Part shown: one piece after another, positions 27,678 through 37,410 of the stretch | How the letters are laid out: every line of letters starts with the position of its first letter | How positions within the stretch are numbered: position 1 is the stretch's first letter | Origin: Bacteroidaceae bacterium | GTDB taxonomy: Bacteria > Bacteroidota > Bacteroidia > Bacteroidales > Bacteroidaceae | DNA: 64,000 nt | Assembly (NCBI GenBank): GCA_017647225.1 | Contig: JAGCLA010000031.1 | Span: 1-64,000, forward strand | Direction of reading: 5' to 3' | The notes under the pieces: model-generated | Seen by the model: the letters and a program-made list of their open reading frames with translations, nothing else | What the model was told of the DNA's origin: nothing | Databases searched by the model: none | Position numbers and translations under genes: made by a program

Positions 27678-28643
27678 TTATGCTATCCAGCTTGTGAGAA
27701 TCTCAAGTTCTTCGTTTACATCAAACTTGAGGCCTTTCACATTTGCAGGAACAAGCACGCTCTCGCCTTGGCGGATTTCTGTTCTGTTACCTTCGCTGTC
27801 GGTTACCACACCGCAACCTGAAGTACATATAAGAATAACGAACGAATCGAGATTTTCCAACGGCATTTCGTATTGCTTTGTCAGCTTGAGCAACGAAGTG
27901 GTGAAATAATCACATGCCACAAGAGGTATGCGCTCATCGTTGCGTACATCGTAACGTGTACGATAGTCGGGCAAAACGGTATAGTCGATAGCATCCTTGC
28001 TCTGTTCGGTATGCAGTTCACGTGGGTTGCCATTGGCATCAAGACGGTTGAAGTCGTAGATGCGATATGTTATGTTGGATGTCTGCTGAATTTCGGCAAT
28101 GAAAGCACCGGCACCTATTGAATGGATACGGCCTGCAGGAAGGAAGAAGAGGTCACCCTTGTTGATATCATACTCCTGCAAAAGGTCTGTTATTGTATTG
28201 TCGGCAATACTCTGCTCATATTCGTCGGGAGTAACCTGCTTTGCAAAGCCCGAACGCAGACGCGCGCCTTTGTCGGCATCGACAACATACCACATTTCGG
28301 TTTTACCCTTCGACTGGTGACGCTCCCAAGCCAAAGCATCGTCGGGGTGTACCTGAATAGAGAGGTCCTGACGTGCATCGATGAACTTGATGAGCAACGG
28401 GAATTCCATACCGAAGCGTTCGAAGTTGGCCTTACCGAGAAGATTCTCCTTGTCGCGCGCAATGAGTTCCGGTATTGTCATGCCGTCGTCTGCACCGCCG
28501 GCAACAACCGATTCGTCACCCTTTACACCTGAGATTTCCCAGCTCTCGCCGATAGCTTTCATATCGGTTTCGATACCTTTATACGGAGCGATTTTCTCGC
28601 CACCCCAAATCAATGATTTTAGAATTGGTCTGAACTTGTACAT
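27678..28643 (-). CDS. manA: Mannose-6-phosphate isomerase, class I
   Basis: 321 residues, the short bacterial type I isomerase. Zinc ligands are visible in SIQVHPDD (Gln and His) and in the second cupin strand (GRIHSIGAG). It interconverts mannose-6-phosphate and fructose-6-phosphate, feeding GDP-sugar synthesis or mannose breakdown. It is the last gene of a minus-strand run (menA, CPBP protease, radA, FAD oxidoreductase, manA), starting 22 bases after the FAD gene and ending at a strong terminator. Confidence 0.95.
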   Translation of the reverse strand: MYKFRPILKSLIWGGEKIAPYKGIETDMKAIGESWEISGVKGDESVVAGGADDGMTIPELIARDKENLLGKANFERFGMEFPLLIKFIDARQDLSIQVHPDDALAWERHQSKGKTEMWYVVDADKGARLRSGFAKQVTPDEYEQSIADNTITDLLQEYDINKGDLFFLPAGRIHSIGAGAFIAEIQQTSNITYRIYDFNRLDANGNPRELHTEQSKDAIDYTVLPDYRTRYDVRNDERIPLVACDYFTTSLLKLTKQYEMPLENLDSFVILICTSGCGVVTDSEGNRTEIRQGESVLVPANVKGLKFDVNEELEILTSWIA

Positions 28644-28665
28644 AGTAATTTATTTATTGATTGAT

Positions 28666-30261
28666 TTATACTCCCAAATACTCTTTAGCCGACATTGCAC
28701 AGCGCTCGCCATCGACAGCAGCCGAAACGATACCACCGGCATATCCAGCACCCTCGCCACAAGGGAAAAGACCCTCGACGGTAACGTGCTGCAATGTTTC
28801 GCCATCACGGACAATACGTACCGGCGATGATGTTCGGGTTTCCACGCCTATCATTGTAGCCTCTGATGTAAGGAACCCGCGTGACATACGGCCAAAATGC
28901 TCAAAGCCACGCATGAGTCGTGTTGAAACAAATTCCGGCAACCAAAAATGCATTGGCGAGGAGATAAGGCCCGGAGCATAGGAACTGCGTGGCAGGTCAT
29001 AGCTTAACTTACGACGTACGAAGTCGGTCATTCGCTGTGCCGGAGCTGTCTGTTTATAGTTACCCATACGCCAGCATAGGCGTTCAAGGCGTTCCTGGAA
29101 ATTCATTACGCGCAACGGTGAGTCGTCGGGCACGGCAGGGATATCCTCGCACTCTATATTCATTGACGGCAACAGCACATCCTCAGGGTTTATCTGCACC
29201 ACCATACCGGAATTGCTCCATGCTCCACCACGATGCGATGGTGACATTCCATTGATAAGCAACTCCTTTTCAGCCGATGCCGAAGGTATTATAACGCCAC
29301 CCGGACACATACAGAAGCTATAAACGCCACGTCCTTCGACCTGAGTGGTAAAACTATATTCTGCGGCAGGCAGATATTTTCCTCTGCCGTTGGGCGAATG
29401 GTACTGTATGCGGTCGATAAGTTCCGACGGGTGTTCAAGACGCACTCCCACTGCAAAGCCTTTTGCTTCGAGAGCGACATTATTGGCATTCAGCCAACGA
29501 TAGACATCCTTTGCCGAATGACCTGTAGCAAGTATCACGGCATCGGCCAATATCTCGCCACGGTTCGTTCTTATACCTTTTATGCGGTTATCCTTTATAA
29601 GGAGTTCCTCCATACGGGTTTCAAAGCGCACCTCTCCACCGCACGAGATTATTGTATTTCTGATATTCTCTATAACTCGTGGCAGTTTGTCTGTTCCTAT
29701 ATGCGGGTGAGCGTCGGCAAGTATAGATGTACTTGCGCCATGCTGACAGAATATATTCAGAACACCCTCTATGCTGCCACGTTTCTTGCTTCGGGTATAT
29801 AGTTTACCGTCGGAATATGCACCTGCACCACCCTCTCCGAAACAGTAGTTCGATTCGGGATTCACGGTATGGGTTCGTGATATGTTGGCAAGGTCAACCT
29901 TGCGTGTACGCACATCCTTACCACGTTCCACAACGATTGGACGCAAGCCATTTTCTATAAGCTTGAGCGCGGCAAACAACCCGGCAGGACCAGCACCCAC
30001 AACAACCACAGGAGTGCAAGTCGAAACGTCACCATAGTCGCGACGGACAAACTCGTCGCCCTTTGGCATCTCGTTGACAAAGACACGTACCATCAAATTG
30101 ACATATATGGTACGCTGACGGGCATCGATACTGCGACGCAATACACGTACCGCATTTATCGTACGCACATCCATACCCTTTTCACGTGCAATATACTGCA
30201 TGAGCGACTGCTCATTTGCCGCATCACGCGGTTGCACTCTTATCTGAAATTCATGTATCAT
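28666..30261 (-). CDS. FAD-dependent oxidoreductase, COG2509-type
   Basis: 531 residues. A short N-terminal domain (about 1-85) precedes a Rossmann FAD-binding motif VVVVGAGPAGLFAAL and a family-specific SNYCFGEGGAGAYSDGKLY stretch. A second dinucleotide-fold motif includes VILATGHSA, and the C-terminal FPCGEGAGYAGGI closes the FAD site. This matches the uncharacterised FAD-dependent dehydrogenases of COG2509, whose substrate is unknown. It begins one base after the radA stop, so the two are translationally close, but a shared function is not established. Confidence 0.88.
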   Translation of the reverse strand: MIHEFQIRVQPRDAANEQSLMQYIAREKGMDVRTINAVRVLRRSIDARQRTIYVNLMVRVFVNEMPKGDEFVRRDYGDVSTCTPVVVVGAGPAGLFAALKLIENGLRPIVVERGKDVRTRKVDLANISRTHTVNPESNYCFGEGGAGAYSDGKLYTRSKKRGSIEGVLNIFCQHGASTSILADAHPHIGTDKLPRVIENIRNTIISCGGEVRFETRMEELLIKDNRIKGIRTNRGEILADAVILATGHSAKDVYRWLNANNVALEAKGFAVGVRLEHPSELIDRIQYHSPNGRGKYLPAAEYSFTTQVEGRGVYSFCMCPGGVIIPSASAEKELLINGMSPSHRGGAWSNSGMVVQINPEDVLLPSMNIECEDIPAVPDDSPLRVMNFQERLERLCWRMGNYKQTAPAQRMTDFVRRKLSYDLPRSSYAPGLISSPMHFWLPEFVSTRLMRGFEHFGRMSRGFLTSEATMIGVETRTSSPVRIVRDGETLQHVTVEGLFPCGEGAGYAGGIVSAAVDGERCAMSAKEYLGV

Positions 30262-30262
30262 A

Positions 30263-31624
30263 TCAACCGAAAACTAAACGGAAAGCCTCCTCTACTTTAC
30301 CGACAGGCAACACCTCGATATTGAAGCGCGATGTATCAAGGCGTTTCATATTACTTCGTGGAACTATTATCTGCTTGAAACCAAGTTTCGCAGCCTCGCT
30401 TATACGCTGTTCGATACGGTTTACAGGACGTATCTCGCCCGACAAACCCACCTCGCCTGCCATACAAATGGTAGGCTCAATTTCAACGTCCATATTGCTT
30501 GACAGAATGGCGCTGATGACAGAAAGGTCTATCGCGGGGTCATTGACACGCAAACCGCCCGCGATGTTCAGATAAACGTCCTTTTGGGCAAGTTTGAACC
30601 CGACACGCTTTTCAAGAACAGCAAGCAACATATTCATGCGACGCACGTCAAAGCCTGTGGCCGAGCGTTGAGGTGTTCCGTATGCCGCAGTGCTTACAAG
30701 AGCCTGTGTCTCTATCAGGAAGGGGCTGACGCCTTCTATTGCCGATGCTATTGCAACACCGCTCATACCTTTATGACGTTCGCTGAGCAGGAGTTCCGAA
30801 GGATTGGTAACCTTACGCAAACCCTCGCGTTGCATTTCGTATATACCAAGTTCGGCTGTACTTCCGAAACGGTTTTTAATGGAACGCAGCACTCTGTAAA
30901 GGTGATGCTGGTCACCCTCGAACTGGATAACTACATCAACGATGTGTTCAAGGATTTTCGGACCAGCAATGGTTCCGTCCTTTGTTATATGTCCTATGAG
31001 AATAACAGGTACATTCTTCTCTTTGGCAAATTTGAGCAACATTGCCGTACACTCACGTACTTGCGAGATGCTTCCCGGTGACGAATCGACAGCCTCGCTG
31101 CTCATTGTCTGTATAGAGTCGATTACAAGCAGCTCGGGAACTACGTTCTTTATGTGTGTGAATATAGTTTCAAGAGATGTCTCGCACACTATATGGCAAT
31201 TACCGCGTTCGTGCGCTATGCGGTCGGCACGTAGTTTTATCTGCTGTACGCTCTCCTCACCCGACACATAAAGCACCTTGCGCTGTGGCATGCCGAGTAT
31301 TGTCTGCAGGACAAGTGTCGATTTACCTATTCCCGGCTCACCGCCAAGCAAGACCAACGAACCCGGTACAAGACCACCGCCGAGTACACGGTTCAGTTCG
31401 CTGTCGTGCATGTCGATACGTGGCAGTTCATCGGTAGCCACATCGTCGATAAGTACAGGCTGCGCCTCGGCTCTTTCAACACTTGATGAACGCGATAGCG
31501 GAGTGTTACGGACAACCTTTTCGACAAAGCTGTTCCACGCGCCACACGACGGACATTTACCTGCCCATTTAGGCGACTCGTAACCACATTCGTTACACAG
31601 GAATATACTCTTCTCTTTTGCCAT
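30263..31624 (-). CDS. radA: DNA repair protein RadA
   Basis: 453 residues, full length. An N-terminal C4 zinc finger (Cys10, Cys13, Cys24, Cys27) is followed by a RecA-like core with Walker A GGEPGIGKSTL and the RadA-specific KNRFGS motif, then a Lon-like C-terminal domain (GGLRVNDPAIDLSV). RadA promotes branch migration during recombination repair. It sits six bases after the CPBP protease gene and one base before the FAD oxidoreductase gene in a five-gene minus-strand unit. Confidence 0.96.
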   Translation of the reverse strand: MAKEKSIFLCNECGYESPKWAGKCPSCGAWNSFVEKVVRNTPLSRSSSVERAEAQPVLIDDVATDELPRIDMHDSELNRVLGGGLVPGSLVLLGGEPGIGKSTLVLQTILGMPQRKVLYVSGEESVQQIKLRADRIAHERGNCHIVCETSLETIFTHIKNVVPELLVIDSIQTMSSEAVDSSPGSISQVRECTAMLLKFAKEKNVPVILIGHITKDGTIAGPKILEHIVDVVIQFEGDQHHLYRVLRSIKNRFGSTAELGIYEMQREGLRKVTNPSELLLSERHKGMSGVAIASAIEGVSPFLIETQALVSTAAYGTPQRSATGFDVRRMNMLLAVLEKRVGFKLAQKDVYLNIAGGLRVNDPAIDLSVISAILSSNMDVEIEPTICMAGEVGLSGEIRPVNRIEQRISEAAKLGFKQIIVPRSNMKRLDTSRFNIEVLPVGKVEEAFRLVFG

Positions 31625-31630
31625 TGCAAA

Positions 31631-32248
31631 TTACATTATCGGGAACCAAATAAAAACTGCCACATCCCACAAAGCGTGTGACAATATAATGGCCGCAAAA
31701 CGGTTGGGAAAAAACCTATATAGCAATCCCCATGCAGCACCGGCCACAAGAGCAGCCATTGTAAGCATAAAATTGAATGAGCCTGCATGCACAAGAGCAT
31801 AGACAAGCGTCGTGACAACAAAACCTGCATTGGGCGACCAACGTTCTGAAAGGGTTTGCTGCACATAACCGCGCCAGAATATCTCTTCGGCAGGGCCTAT
31901 AAGGAATAGCATCAATGCGGTGAGCAACCAAGGCGACTCGCCGTTTTTCATTGAATATATTGTATCGACCTGCGGACGCGCAAAGTCGAACAACAACTGG
32001 GATAGTTTATCACCTACCCAGAACACTCCCCACAAAGCAACAGCTATGGCTATACCCAATAGAATATCAGCAGGCGTTACCTGTACCTTGCGCCACCACC
32101 CCGGACGAAAGATTGTAGCACACAAAGAGAGTGTGCATGCAGAGCCCGTCATCATCCACCAGAAATTGATGTGAGGAGCAGTCCAGGGGCTGAACATTAC
32201 AGTCCAAAGCAATGTTGCAAGAAGTATTGTAAAGAGCAACTTTTTCAT
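31631..32248 (-). CDS. CPBP-family intramembrane metalloprotease
   Basis: 205 residues with about six hydrophobic segments. The CPBP (Abi/Rce1-like) motifs are present: EEIFWRG with Glu121, Glu122 and Arg126, His154 in YALVHAG, and His191 in SHALWD. In eukaryotic Rce1 these residues cleave prenylated CaaX proteins; bacterial members have varied or unknown roles, including bacteriocin immunity. Its start overlaps the menA stop by four bases (ATGA), so the two genes are translationally coupled. Confidence 0.9.
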   Translation of the reverse strand: MKKLLFTILLATLLWTVMFSPWTAPHINFWWMMTGSACTLSLCATIFRPGWWRKVQVTPADILLGIAIAVALWGVFWVGDKLSQLLFDFARPQVDTIYSMKNGESPWLLTALMLFLIGPAEEIFWRGYVQQTLSERWSPNAGFVVTTLVYALVHAGSFNFMLTMAALVAGAAWGLLYRFFPNRFAAIILSHALWDVAVFIWFPIM

Positions 32249-33144
32249 TTCACAAAATAAGATACAACAAATGATATTGAAAGCAACAAGCTGAACATCA
32301 ACTGCAATTTTGCAGTTGCCTCATCAAGGCCACATACGGCACTCATACCTTCTTTTGGCAAAGCCAAAGCTTTTCTTGCATTGTCAATAGCAGGTTTCAA
32401 TGCTATAAGCACCAACAAAGACCATACAGGCATAGAGCCGTATATCACACAACCGATTACCCATACAAAGGGCAATATCACCTCAAGACAATAGATTACC
32501 GATGATGCACGTTTACCCACAAGCATTGCAAATGTGCGTATGCCGGCACGCTTGTCGTGTTCCATGTCGCGGGAGTTGTTTATATGAAGAATACCGACAG
32601 TGATAAGACCTATAGGCAATACAATCCACAAAGCCTTATCAACAAACTCTCCTGTAACCACATAGGATGTACCCATAACAGGCAACAACGAGTATGTAAG
32701 GAAAATATCCAAATCGCCCAAAGCGTGATATTTCAACAGAGGATAAAGCAATGTCAGGGCACAACCTGCCAGACCGAGATAAAGAGTTGGCAGACCTGTG
32801 AAATACATTATTCCAAGACCCGACACCACAGCCACTGCAAGCAGCCACGAAGCAAGCCTCTTTATCTCACATGGGCTGAACTCACCGCTTGTGATAGACA
32901 CACCGCCAACGGTGTCCTCACGGTCAACACCCTTTTTGAAGTCGAAATAATCGCTCCATGTATTGCCTGCAGCATGAAAGACCACAATTGTAACCAAAGT
33001 CCATAAACCAATCTTCCAATCGACTGCAGAACCAGTACTAAAGAGATAAGCGATTGTCGCAACTACCGGCATTGCTGATGCAGGGAATGACCAGGGACGT
33101 GTTGCCAACAACCACGCCTTTAATCCATGTTTCTTATTTTCCAT
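32245..33144 (-). CDS. menA: 1,4-dihydroxy-2-naphthoate prenyltransferase (UbiA family)
   Basis: 299 residues with eight or nine membrane helices. The two Asp-rich motifs of UbiA enzymes are present: NTWSDYFDFKKGVDRED and NNSRDMEHDKRAG. The second, followed by IRTFAMLVGKRAS, is typical of MenA rather than UbiA or heme O synthase. It attaches the polyprenyl chain to dihydroxynaphthoate in menaquinone synthesis at the inner membrane. dxs and ispG elsewhere in the window supply isoprenoid precursors. It is the first gene of a five-gene minus-strand unit with a consensus promoter upstream. Confidence 0.92.
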   Translation of the reverse strand: MENKKHGLKAWLLATRPWSFPASAMPVVATIAYLFSTGSAVDWKIGLWTLVTIVVFHAAGNTWSDYFDFKKGVDREDTVGGVSITSGEFSPCEIKRLASWLLAVAVVSGLGIMYFTGLPTLYLGLAGCALTLLYPLLKYHALGDLDIFLTYSLLPVMGTSYVVTGEFVDKALWIVLPIGLITVGILHINNSRDMEHDKRAGIRTFAMLVGKRASSVIYCLEVILPFVWVIGCVIYGSMPVWSLLVLIALKPAIDNARKALALPKEGMSAVCGLDEATAKLQLMFSLLLSISFVVSYFVK

Positions 33145-33173
33145 AATCTTATTTTTAATTTATAATAGTAGTA

Positions 33174-33204
33174 CAAAGATAAATATATCACTTCTTTATT
33201 CCAA
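33174..33204 (-). promoter_or_regulatory. Promoter of the menA operon
   Basis: On the minus strand, TTG (complement of 33202-33204), a 20-base spacer and TATCTTTG (complement of 33174-33181) match the Bacteroidetes consensus. The menA ATG is 29 bases downstream. Confidence 0.7.
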
Positions 33205-33244
33205 TAATTATTCATAAATTCGCATACAAACAGACAAATTATCA

Positions 33245-34222
33245 ATGAAACGATATACTGAAACTACAACGATATATGAAGGAATGGCAAAGTCATTCTT
33301 TTTTGTAGAAAGCGCCAATGATAACGAATTGAACGATTTTATCAGAGGCTATTCGGAGTATATCGTATTATCATTGAAACAGAAAGGTGTTGATATAGTA
33401 GATTTCACCTATATACCCACGACAATTTCGGACAGGAACATCATCAAGAGGGTCATTCTGCGACAACAGCCTTTCATTGACGAAGAGACTCTCGAAAAGA
33501 GAGCCGACGAGAGTGCCGCTTGCCAAAGAAGCCGATTGGTATTCATCAACAGTGCAGGATATGACTATGACGGTCTTTTTGAAGCAGACATTCTCTGCGA
33601 GGACGACTTTGGCTCTTCAAAACCCGAGCATGCGAAAAGACTTGACAAATTCCTTGATACGATAGTTGCACTGCACACCGAACAAAGCAGAATTGAAGGC
33701 ACAAGATTCCGCTTGCCCTTCCTTGGGGAGGAATGCGACGAGCTGCAGGCAAAGGACAACAAAGAGTGTCTTTGCAACGACCTGCTTGCCGAGAGCATTT
33801 GCAACAGCGAAGAGGTAAAGATAAGCCCCATTCAGTTCGACAATGAATTCAACATATCGCTTCCGCTATACCCACAGGTGAGAATCACACTTGAGCCATT
33901 GCCCAAGACGCTCTACATTCTGTTCCTTCAGCACCCCGAAGGAATAATCCTAAAAGACATCTGTTTGTACGAAAACGAATTGAAAAACATTTACAAACAA
34001 GTGTCAGGGCGCAAAAACCCGTCTGTAATAGAGCGCATGTTCCGTTCATTGACTGACCCTACGGAAAACCCTCTACACAAGAACCTGTCGATTATAAGAC
34101 GGAGCTTTACAAGCAAGTTGAACTACAGCATTGCACGCAACTACATACCTGCACACGGACGCACCAAGGCGCATAATATCCCATTGGAAAGCGAATATAT
34201 CATATTGCCCGAAATTGCTTAA
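33245..34222 (+). CDS. Conserved Bacteroidetes protein of unknown function
   Basis: 325 residues, no signal peptide, no membrane segment and no recognised catalytic motif. The C-terminal half contains LPLYPQVRITLEPLPKTLYI and FLQHPEGI, then a mostly helical, basic end. From memory, similar C-terminal stretches recur in many Bacteroides hypothetical proteins, so this is probably a lineage-specific family; no function can be given. Codon use resembles its neighbours. It lies between the divergent menA operon and thrA, each with its own promoter, so it is probably transcribed alone. A TAAATTCG box at 33215-33222 may be its -7 element. Confidence 0.75.
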   Translation: MKRYTETTTIYEGMAKSFFFVESANDNELNDFIRGYSEYIVLSLKQKGVDIVDFTYIPTTISDRNIIKRVILRQQPFIDEETLEKRADESAACQRSRLVFINSAGYDYDGLFEADILCEDDFGSSKPEHAKRLDKFLDTIVALHTEQSRIEGTRFRLPFLGEECDELQAKDNKECLCNDLLAESICNSEEVKISPIQFDNEFNISLPLYPQVRITLEPLPKTLYILFLQHPEGIILKDICLYENELKNIYKQVSGRKNPSVIERMFRSLTDPTENPLHKNLSIIRRSFTSKLNYSIARNYIPAHGRTKAHNIPLESEYIILPEIA

Positions 34223-34278
34223 ACAGGGCATTTATAATCCACTTTAACATAACAAAATGAAACAGTCGGGACAATTCC

Positions 34279-34309
34279 TTGCTGTTCTTGTCTAAATTTA
34301 ATAAATTTG
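34279..34309 (+). promoter_or_regulatory. Promoter of thrA
   Basis: TTG at 34279-34281, a 20-base spacer and TAAATTTG at 34302-34309 fit the Bacteroidetes consensus. The leader is about 40 bases, and no thr-type leader peptide rich in Thr/Ile codons was seen. Confidence 0.7.
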
Positions 34310-34354
34310 CGTCTTGATATTACGCGCATATTGCGCACGCATAAGGATTGAACG

Positions 34355-36790
34355 ATGAAAGTAATGAAATTCGGCGGAACATCTGTAGGTTCCGTAAACA
34401 GCATATTGAATCTTAAGAACATAGTCGAGACTACCGCAAGAGAGGAAAACGTGATTGTTGTGGTGTCGGCTCTCGGTAGCATAACAGACAGGCTTATAAA
34501 GACTGCCGAACTTGCTGTAAATGGCAACGAGATGTTCAAGGAAGAGTTCCAGCAGATTGTAGCCAAGCACCACGAACTTATATACAGCGTTATCGATGAG
34601 GACAAACGCCCTGCTTTGTTACAGGATATCGACAAGTTGTTGAACGAACTCGACAACATATATCATGGTCTTGCACTGATAAACAACATTACTCCAAAGT
34701 CGGAAGCTACGATTGTAAGCTATGGCGAGAGATTGTCAAGCCGAATTGTCACAGCACTCATTGACGGTGCAGTACGATACAATGCGCGAAAATTCATAAA
34801 GACAGAGGTCAAGCATGGCAAGAACATTCTCGCCAACGAGGAGAGCGACAGACTAATACACGAGACTTTCGACAACAGCAACGACAGGATTATAATTGTT
34901 CCCGGTTTCATTTCTCAGGACAAGGATAGCGAAGAGATAACAAACCTCGGACGCGGCGGAAGCGACTACACGGCTGCTATCATTGCGGCAACACTCAAAG
35001 CCGACATGCTTGAGATATGGACAGACGTTGACGGTTTCATGACCGCTGACCCTCGCGTGATAAACAACGCATACACCATACATCACCTGAGCTATGTCGA
35101 GGCGACAGAGCTTTGTAACTTTGGTGCAAAGGTCGTTTATCCTCCTACCATTTACCCCGTTTTCAAAGCGAATATCCCCATAAAGATAAAGAACACATTC
35201 AACCCCGAGAGCGAAGGCACCATTATCGATGACCACAGCGAGGACGAGGGAAGACTTATCAAGGGTATATCAAGCATTAACGACACAGACCTGCTTACCG
35301 TTCAGGGACTTGGCATGGTTGGTGTTGTAGGTGTCAACCACCGCATATTCCGCGCTCTTGCCAACGCCGGCATAAGCGTGTTCCTTGTGGCACAGGCATC
35401 TTCGGAAAACAGTACTTCGCTGGGATTGCGTCACGACGATTCGGCAAAGGCTTGCGAAGTACTGAACAAGGAGTTTGAAAAAGAGATTTCCATGGGCCTT
35501 ATGGAGAGCGTACACGCGACAGGCAACCTCTCAACAGTTGCCATTGTAGGTGAGAACATGCGCAAGAACGCTGGTATCATCGGCAAGTTGTTCCAGACAC
35601 TCGGACGTAACGGTATCAATGTCATTGCATGCGCACAAGGTGGTCAGGAAACAAACATCTCGTTTGTTATAGATTCAGATTTGCTACGTAAGACGCTGAA
35701 CGTAATACACGACTCGTTCTTCCTTTCGGAATACAAGGTTCTCAACCTGTTCATTTGCGGTATAGGAACTGTCGGAGGCAGCCTCATTGAGCAGATTGCT
35801 TCGCAACAGGAAAAGCTAAAGAAGGAACATGGTCTGAAGCTCAACATTGTAGGTATCGCCAACAGCCGCCACGCAATTTTCGACCGTGAAGGATTGGAGC
35901 TCGACAATTACCGTAACAGACTCATGGAGAGCAAGGAGTGCGACATATACAGCCTGCGCAAGGAGATTATAAAGATGAATATCTTTAATTCCGTATTTGT
36001 CGATTGTACCGCCAACCCCGATGTGGCATCGTTATACGGCGACCTGTTGTCACACAACATAAGCGTTGTTGCAGCAAACAAAATTGCAGCATCGTCAGAC
36101 TATGACACATACAACAACCTGAAACAGATTGCACGTCAGCGCAACATCAAGTTCCTGTTCGAAACCAATGTAGGAGCAGGATTGCCTATCATAAACACCA
36201 TCAACGACCTCATAAACAGCGGTGACAAGATTCTGAAGATTGAAGCCGTATTGAGCGGAACACTGAACTTCATCTTCAACGTATTGAACGAAGATGTTCC
36301 TATGAGCAAGGCCGTACAGCTTGCAAAGGAGAAGGGATACAGCGAGCCCGACCCGCGTATTGACCTCAGTGGCAAGGACGTTATAAGAAAGCTTGTAATT
36401 CTTGCAAGAGAGGCCGGCTACTCTATTGAGCAGAATGATGTTGAAGCCAACCTTTTCATTCCACAGGAGCTGTTTGACGGCACTATAGAGAATTTCTGGG
36501 CAGAACTGCCAAAGCTCGATGCAAAATTCGAAGAGGACCGCAAACAGCTTGTTGCAGAGAAGAAACATTGGCGTTTCATTGCAAAATATGAGAACGGCAA
36601 GGGAAGCGTTTCACTCAGCAAGGTTGACGAGCGTCACCCATTCTATCACCTCGAAGGCAGCAACAACATAATACTGCTGACAACAGAACGATACAAGGAG
36701 TATCCTATGCTTATCCAAGGCTACGGAGCCGGAGCCGGAGTAACGGCAGCCGGAGTATTTGCCGACATAATGAGAATAGCGAATATCTGA
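34355..36790 (+). CDS. thrA: Bifunctional aspartokinase / homoserine dehydrogenase
   Basis: 811 residues, the usual fusion length. The aspartokinase domain (about 1-285) starts MKVMKFGGTSVGS and contains GRGGSDYTAA; two ACT-type regulatory segments follow (about 310-455). Homoserine dehydrogenase (about 463-811) starts at the NAD-binding ICGIGTVGGSL and contains AVLSGTLNFIFN. The enzyme catalyses the first and third steps of the aspartate pathway to threonine, methionine and, via aspartate semialdehyde, diaminopimelate. It links to metA and ddh in this window. The ACT domains imply end-product feedback; which amino acid acts is not clear. A terminator follows 2 bases after the stop. Confidence 0.96.
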   Translation: MKVMKFGGTSVGSVNSILNLKNIVETTAREENVIVVVSALGSITDRLIKTAELAVNGNEMFKEEFQQIVAKHHELIYSVIDEDKRPALLQDIDKLLNELDNIYHGLALINNITPKSEATIVSYGERLSSRIVTALIDGAVRYNARKFIKTEVKHGKNILANEESDRLIHETFDNSNDRIIIVPGFISQDKDSEEITNLGRGGSDYTAAIIAATLKADMLEIWTDVDGFMTADPRVINNAYTIHHLSYVEATELCNFGAKVVYPPTIYPVFKANIPIKIKNTFNPESEGTIIDDHSEDEGRLIKGISSINDTDLLTVQGLGMVGVVGVNHRIFRALANAGISVFLVAQASSENSTSLGLRHDDSAKACEVLNKEFEKEISMGLMESVHATGNLSTVAIVGENMRKNAGIIGKLFQTLGRNGINVIACAQGGQETNISFVIDSDLLRKTLNVIHDSFFLSEYKVLNLFICGIGTVGGSLIEQIASQQEKLKKEHGLKLNIVGIANSRHAIFDREGLELDNYRNRLMESKECDIYSLRKEIIKMNIFNSVFVDCTANPDVASLYGDLLSHNISVVAANKIAASSDYDTYNNLKQIARQRNIKFLFETNVGAGLPIINTINDLINSGDKILKIEAVLSGTLNFIFNVLNEDVPMSKAVQLAKEKGYSEPDPRIDLSGKDVIRKLVILAREAGYSIEQNDVEANLFIPQELFDGTIENFWAELPKLDAKFEEDRKQLVAEKKHWRFIAKYENGKGSVSLSKVDERHPFYHLEGSNNIILLTTERYKEYPMLIQGYGAGAGVTAAGVFADIMRIANI

Positions 36791-36791
36791 C

Positions 36792-36822
36792 AAATAATAA
36801 GAGCGGACCGCTCTTATTATTT
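36792..36822. terminator. Bidirectional terminator between thrA and the sigma factor gene
   Basis: AAATAATAAGAGCGG (36792-36806) and CCGCTCTTATTATTT (36808-36822) form a near-perfect hairpin. Its 3' arm contains the stop codon of the convergent sigma factor gene. Confidence 0.85.
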
Positions 36823-37323
36823 ACGGAAGTCTCGTAACAGATACTGCAACTGCTGACGCGTAAAGAATATACGGCTCTTGACCGTACCCAAAGGAAGCCC
36901 CAACCTATCGGCTATCTCGCGATATTTGAATCCTGAAATATGCATGAGGAAAGGAATACGATAATCACGTGGCAGACCATGAATAACGCGGTAAATCTCT
37001 TTGCTGTCATAACTGTTCTCGGTGATATAATCGTCGTATTCACGCGGTTGGTTTATATGGAAGAGATTGTCGGTGTGGTCAATAAAAGTTTGGTCACGCA
37101 CCTCCTTACGATAGTTGTTTATGAATATATTACGCATTATGGTATATACCCAACCTTTGAAATTGGTATCAGGGGTATATTTGTCCATATTATCCAAAGC
37201 CTTAAGCGATGTTTCCTGCAATAAATCGTTCGCCTCTTCCTTGTCTGCCGTCAGCTTGTATGCGAAACGTTGTAGTTCCGATTGCACCTCCAGCAGATCC
37301 CTCCTAAATTTTGCAGTATCCAC
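36817..37323 (-). CDS. ECF-type RNA polymerase sigma factor
   Basis: 168 residues. Region 2 (about 10-80) has EANDLLQETSLKALDN and FKGWVYTIMRNIFINNYRK, typical of ECF sigma factors. Region 4 (about 115-165) has the helix-turn-helix YREIADRLGLPLGTVKSRIF. No anti-sigma gene lies next to it, so it is either regulated in another way or its partner is encoded elsewhere. The regulon cannot be read from this window. Its stop codon lies within the terminator shared with thrA. Confidence 0.92.
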   Translation of the reverse strand: MDTAKFRRDLLEVQSELQRFAYKLTADKEEANDLLQETSLKALDNMDKYTPDTNFKGWVYTIMRNIFINNYRKEVRDQTFIDHTDNLFHINQPREYDDYITENSYDSKEIYRVIHGLPRDYRIPFLMHISGFKYREIADRLGLPLGTVKSRIFFTRQQLQYLLRDFRK

Positions 37324-37410
37324 TATTTAAATATTTTATATCATATACATACATTATTATAAACAAAACGCTTTTTGTTTGGTTCATATATTCATGTAGC
37401 ATTTTCATAA

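Noticed and set aside
37361..37380. AAACAAAA-cgct-TTTTGTTT inverted repeat upstream of the sigma factor gene.
   Set aside because: Only A-T rich with an 8-bp stem; the ispG terminator is already explained by the 42-base palindrome, and no promoter element was clear here.
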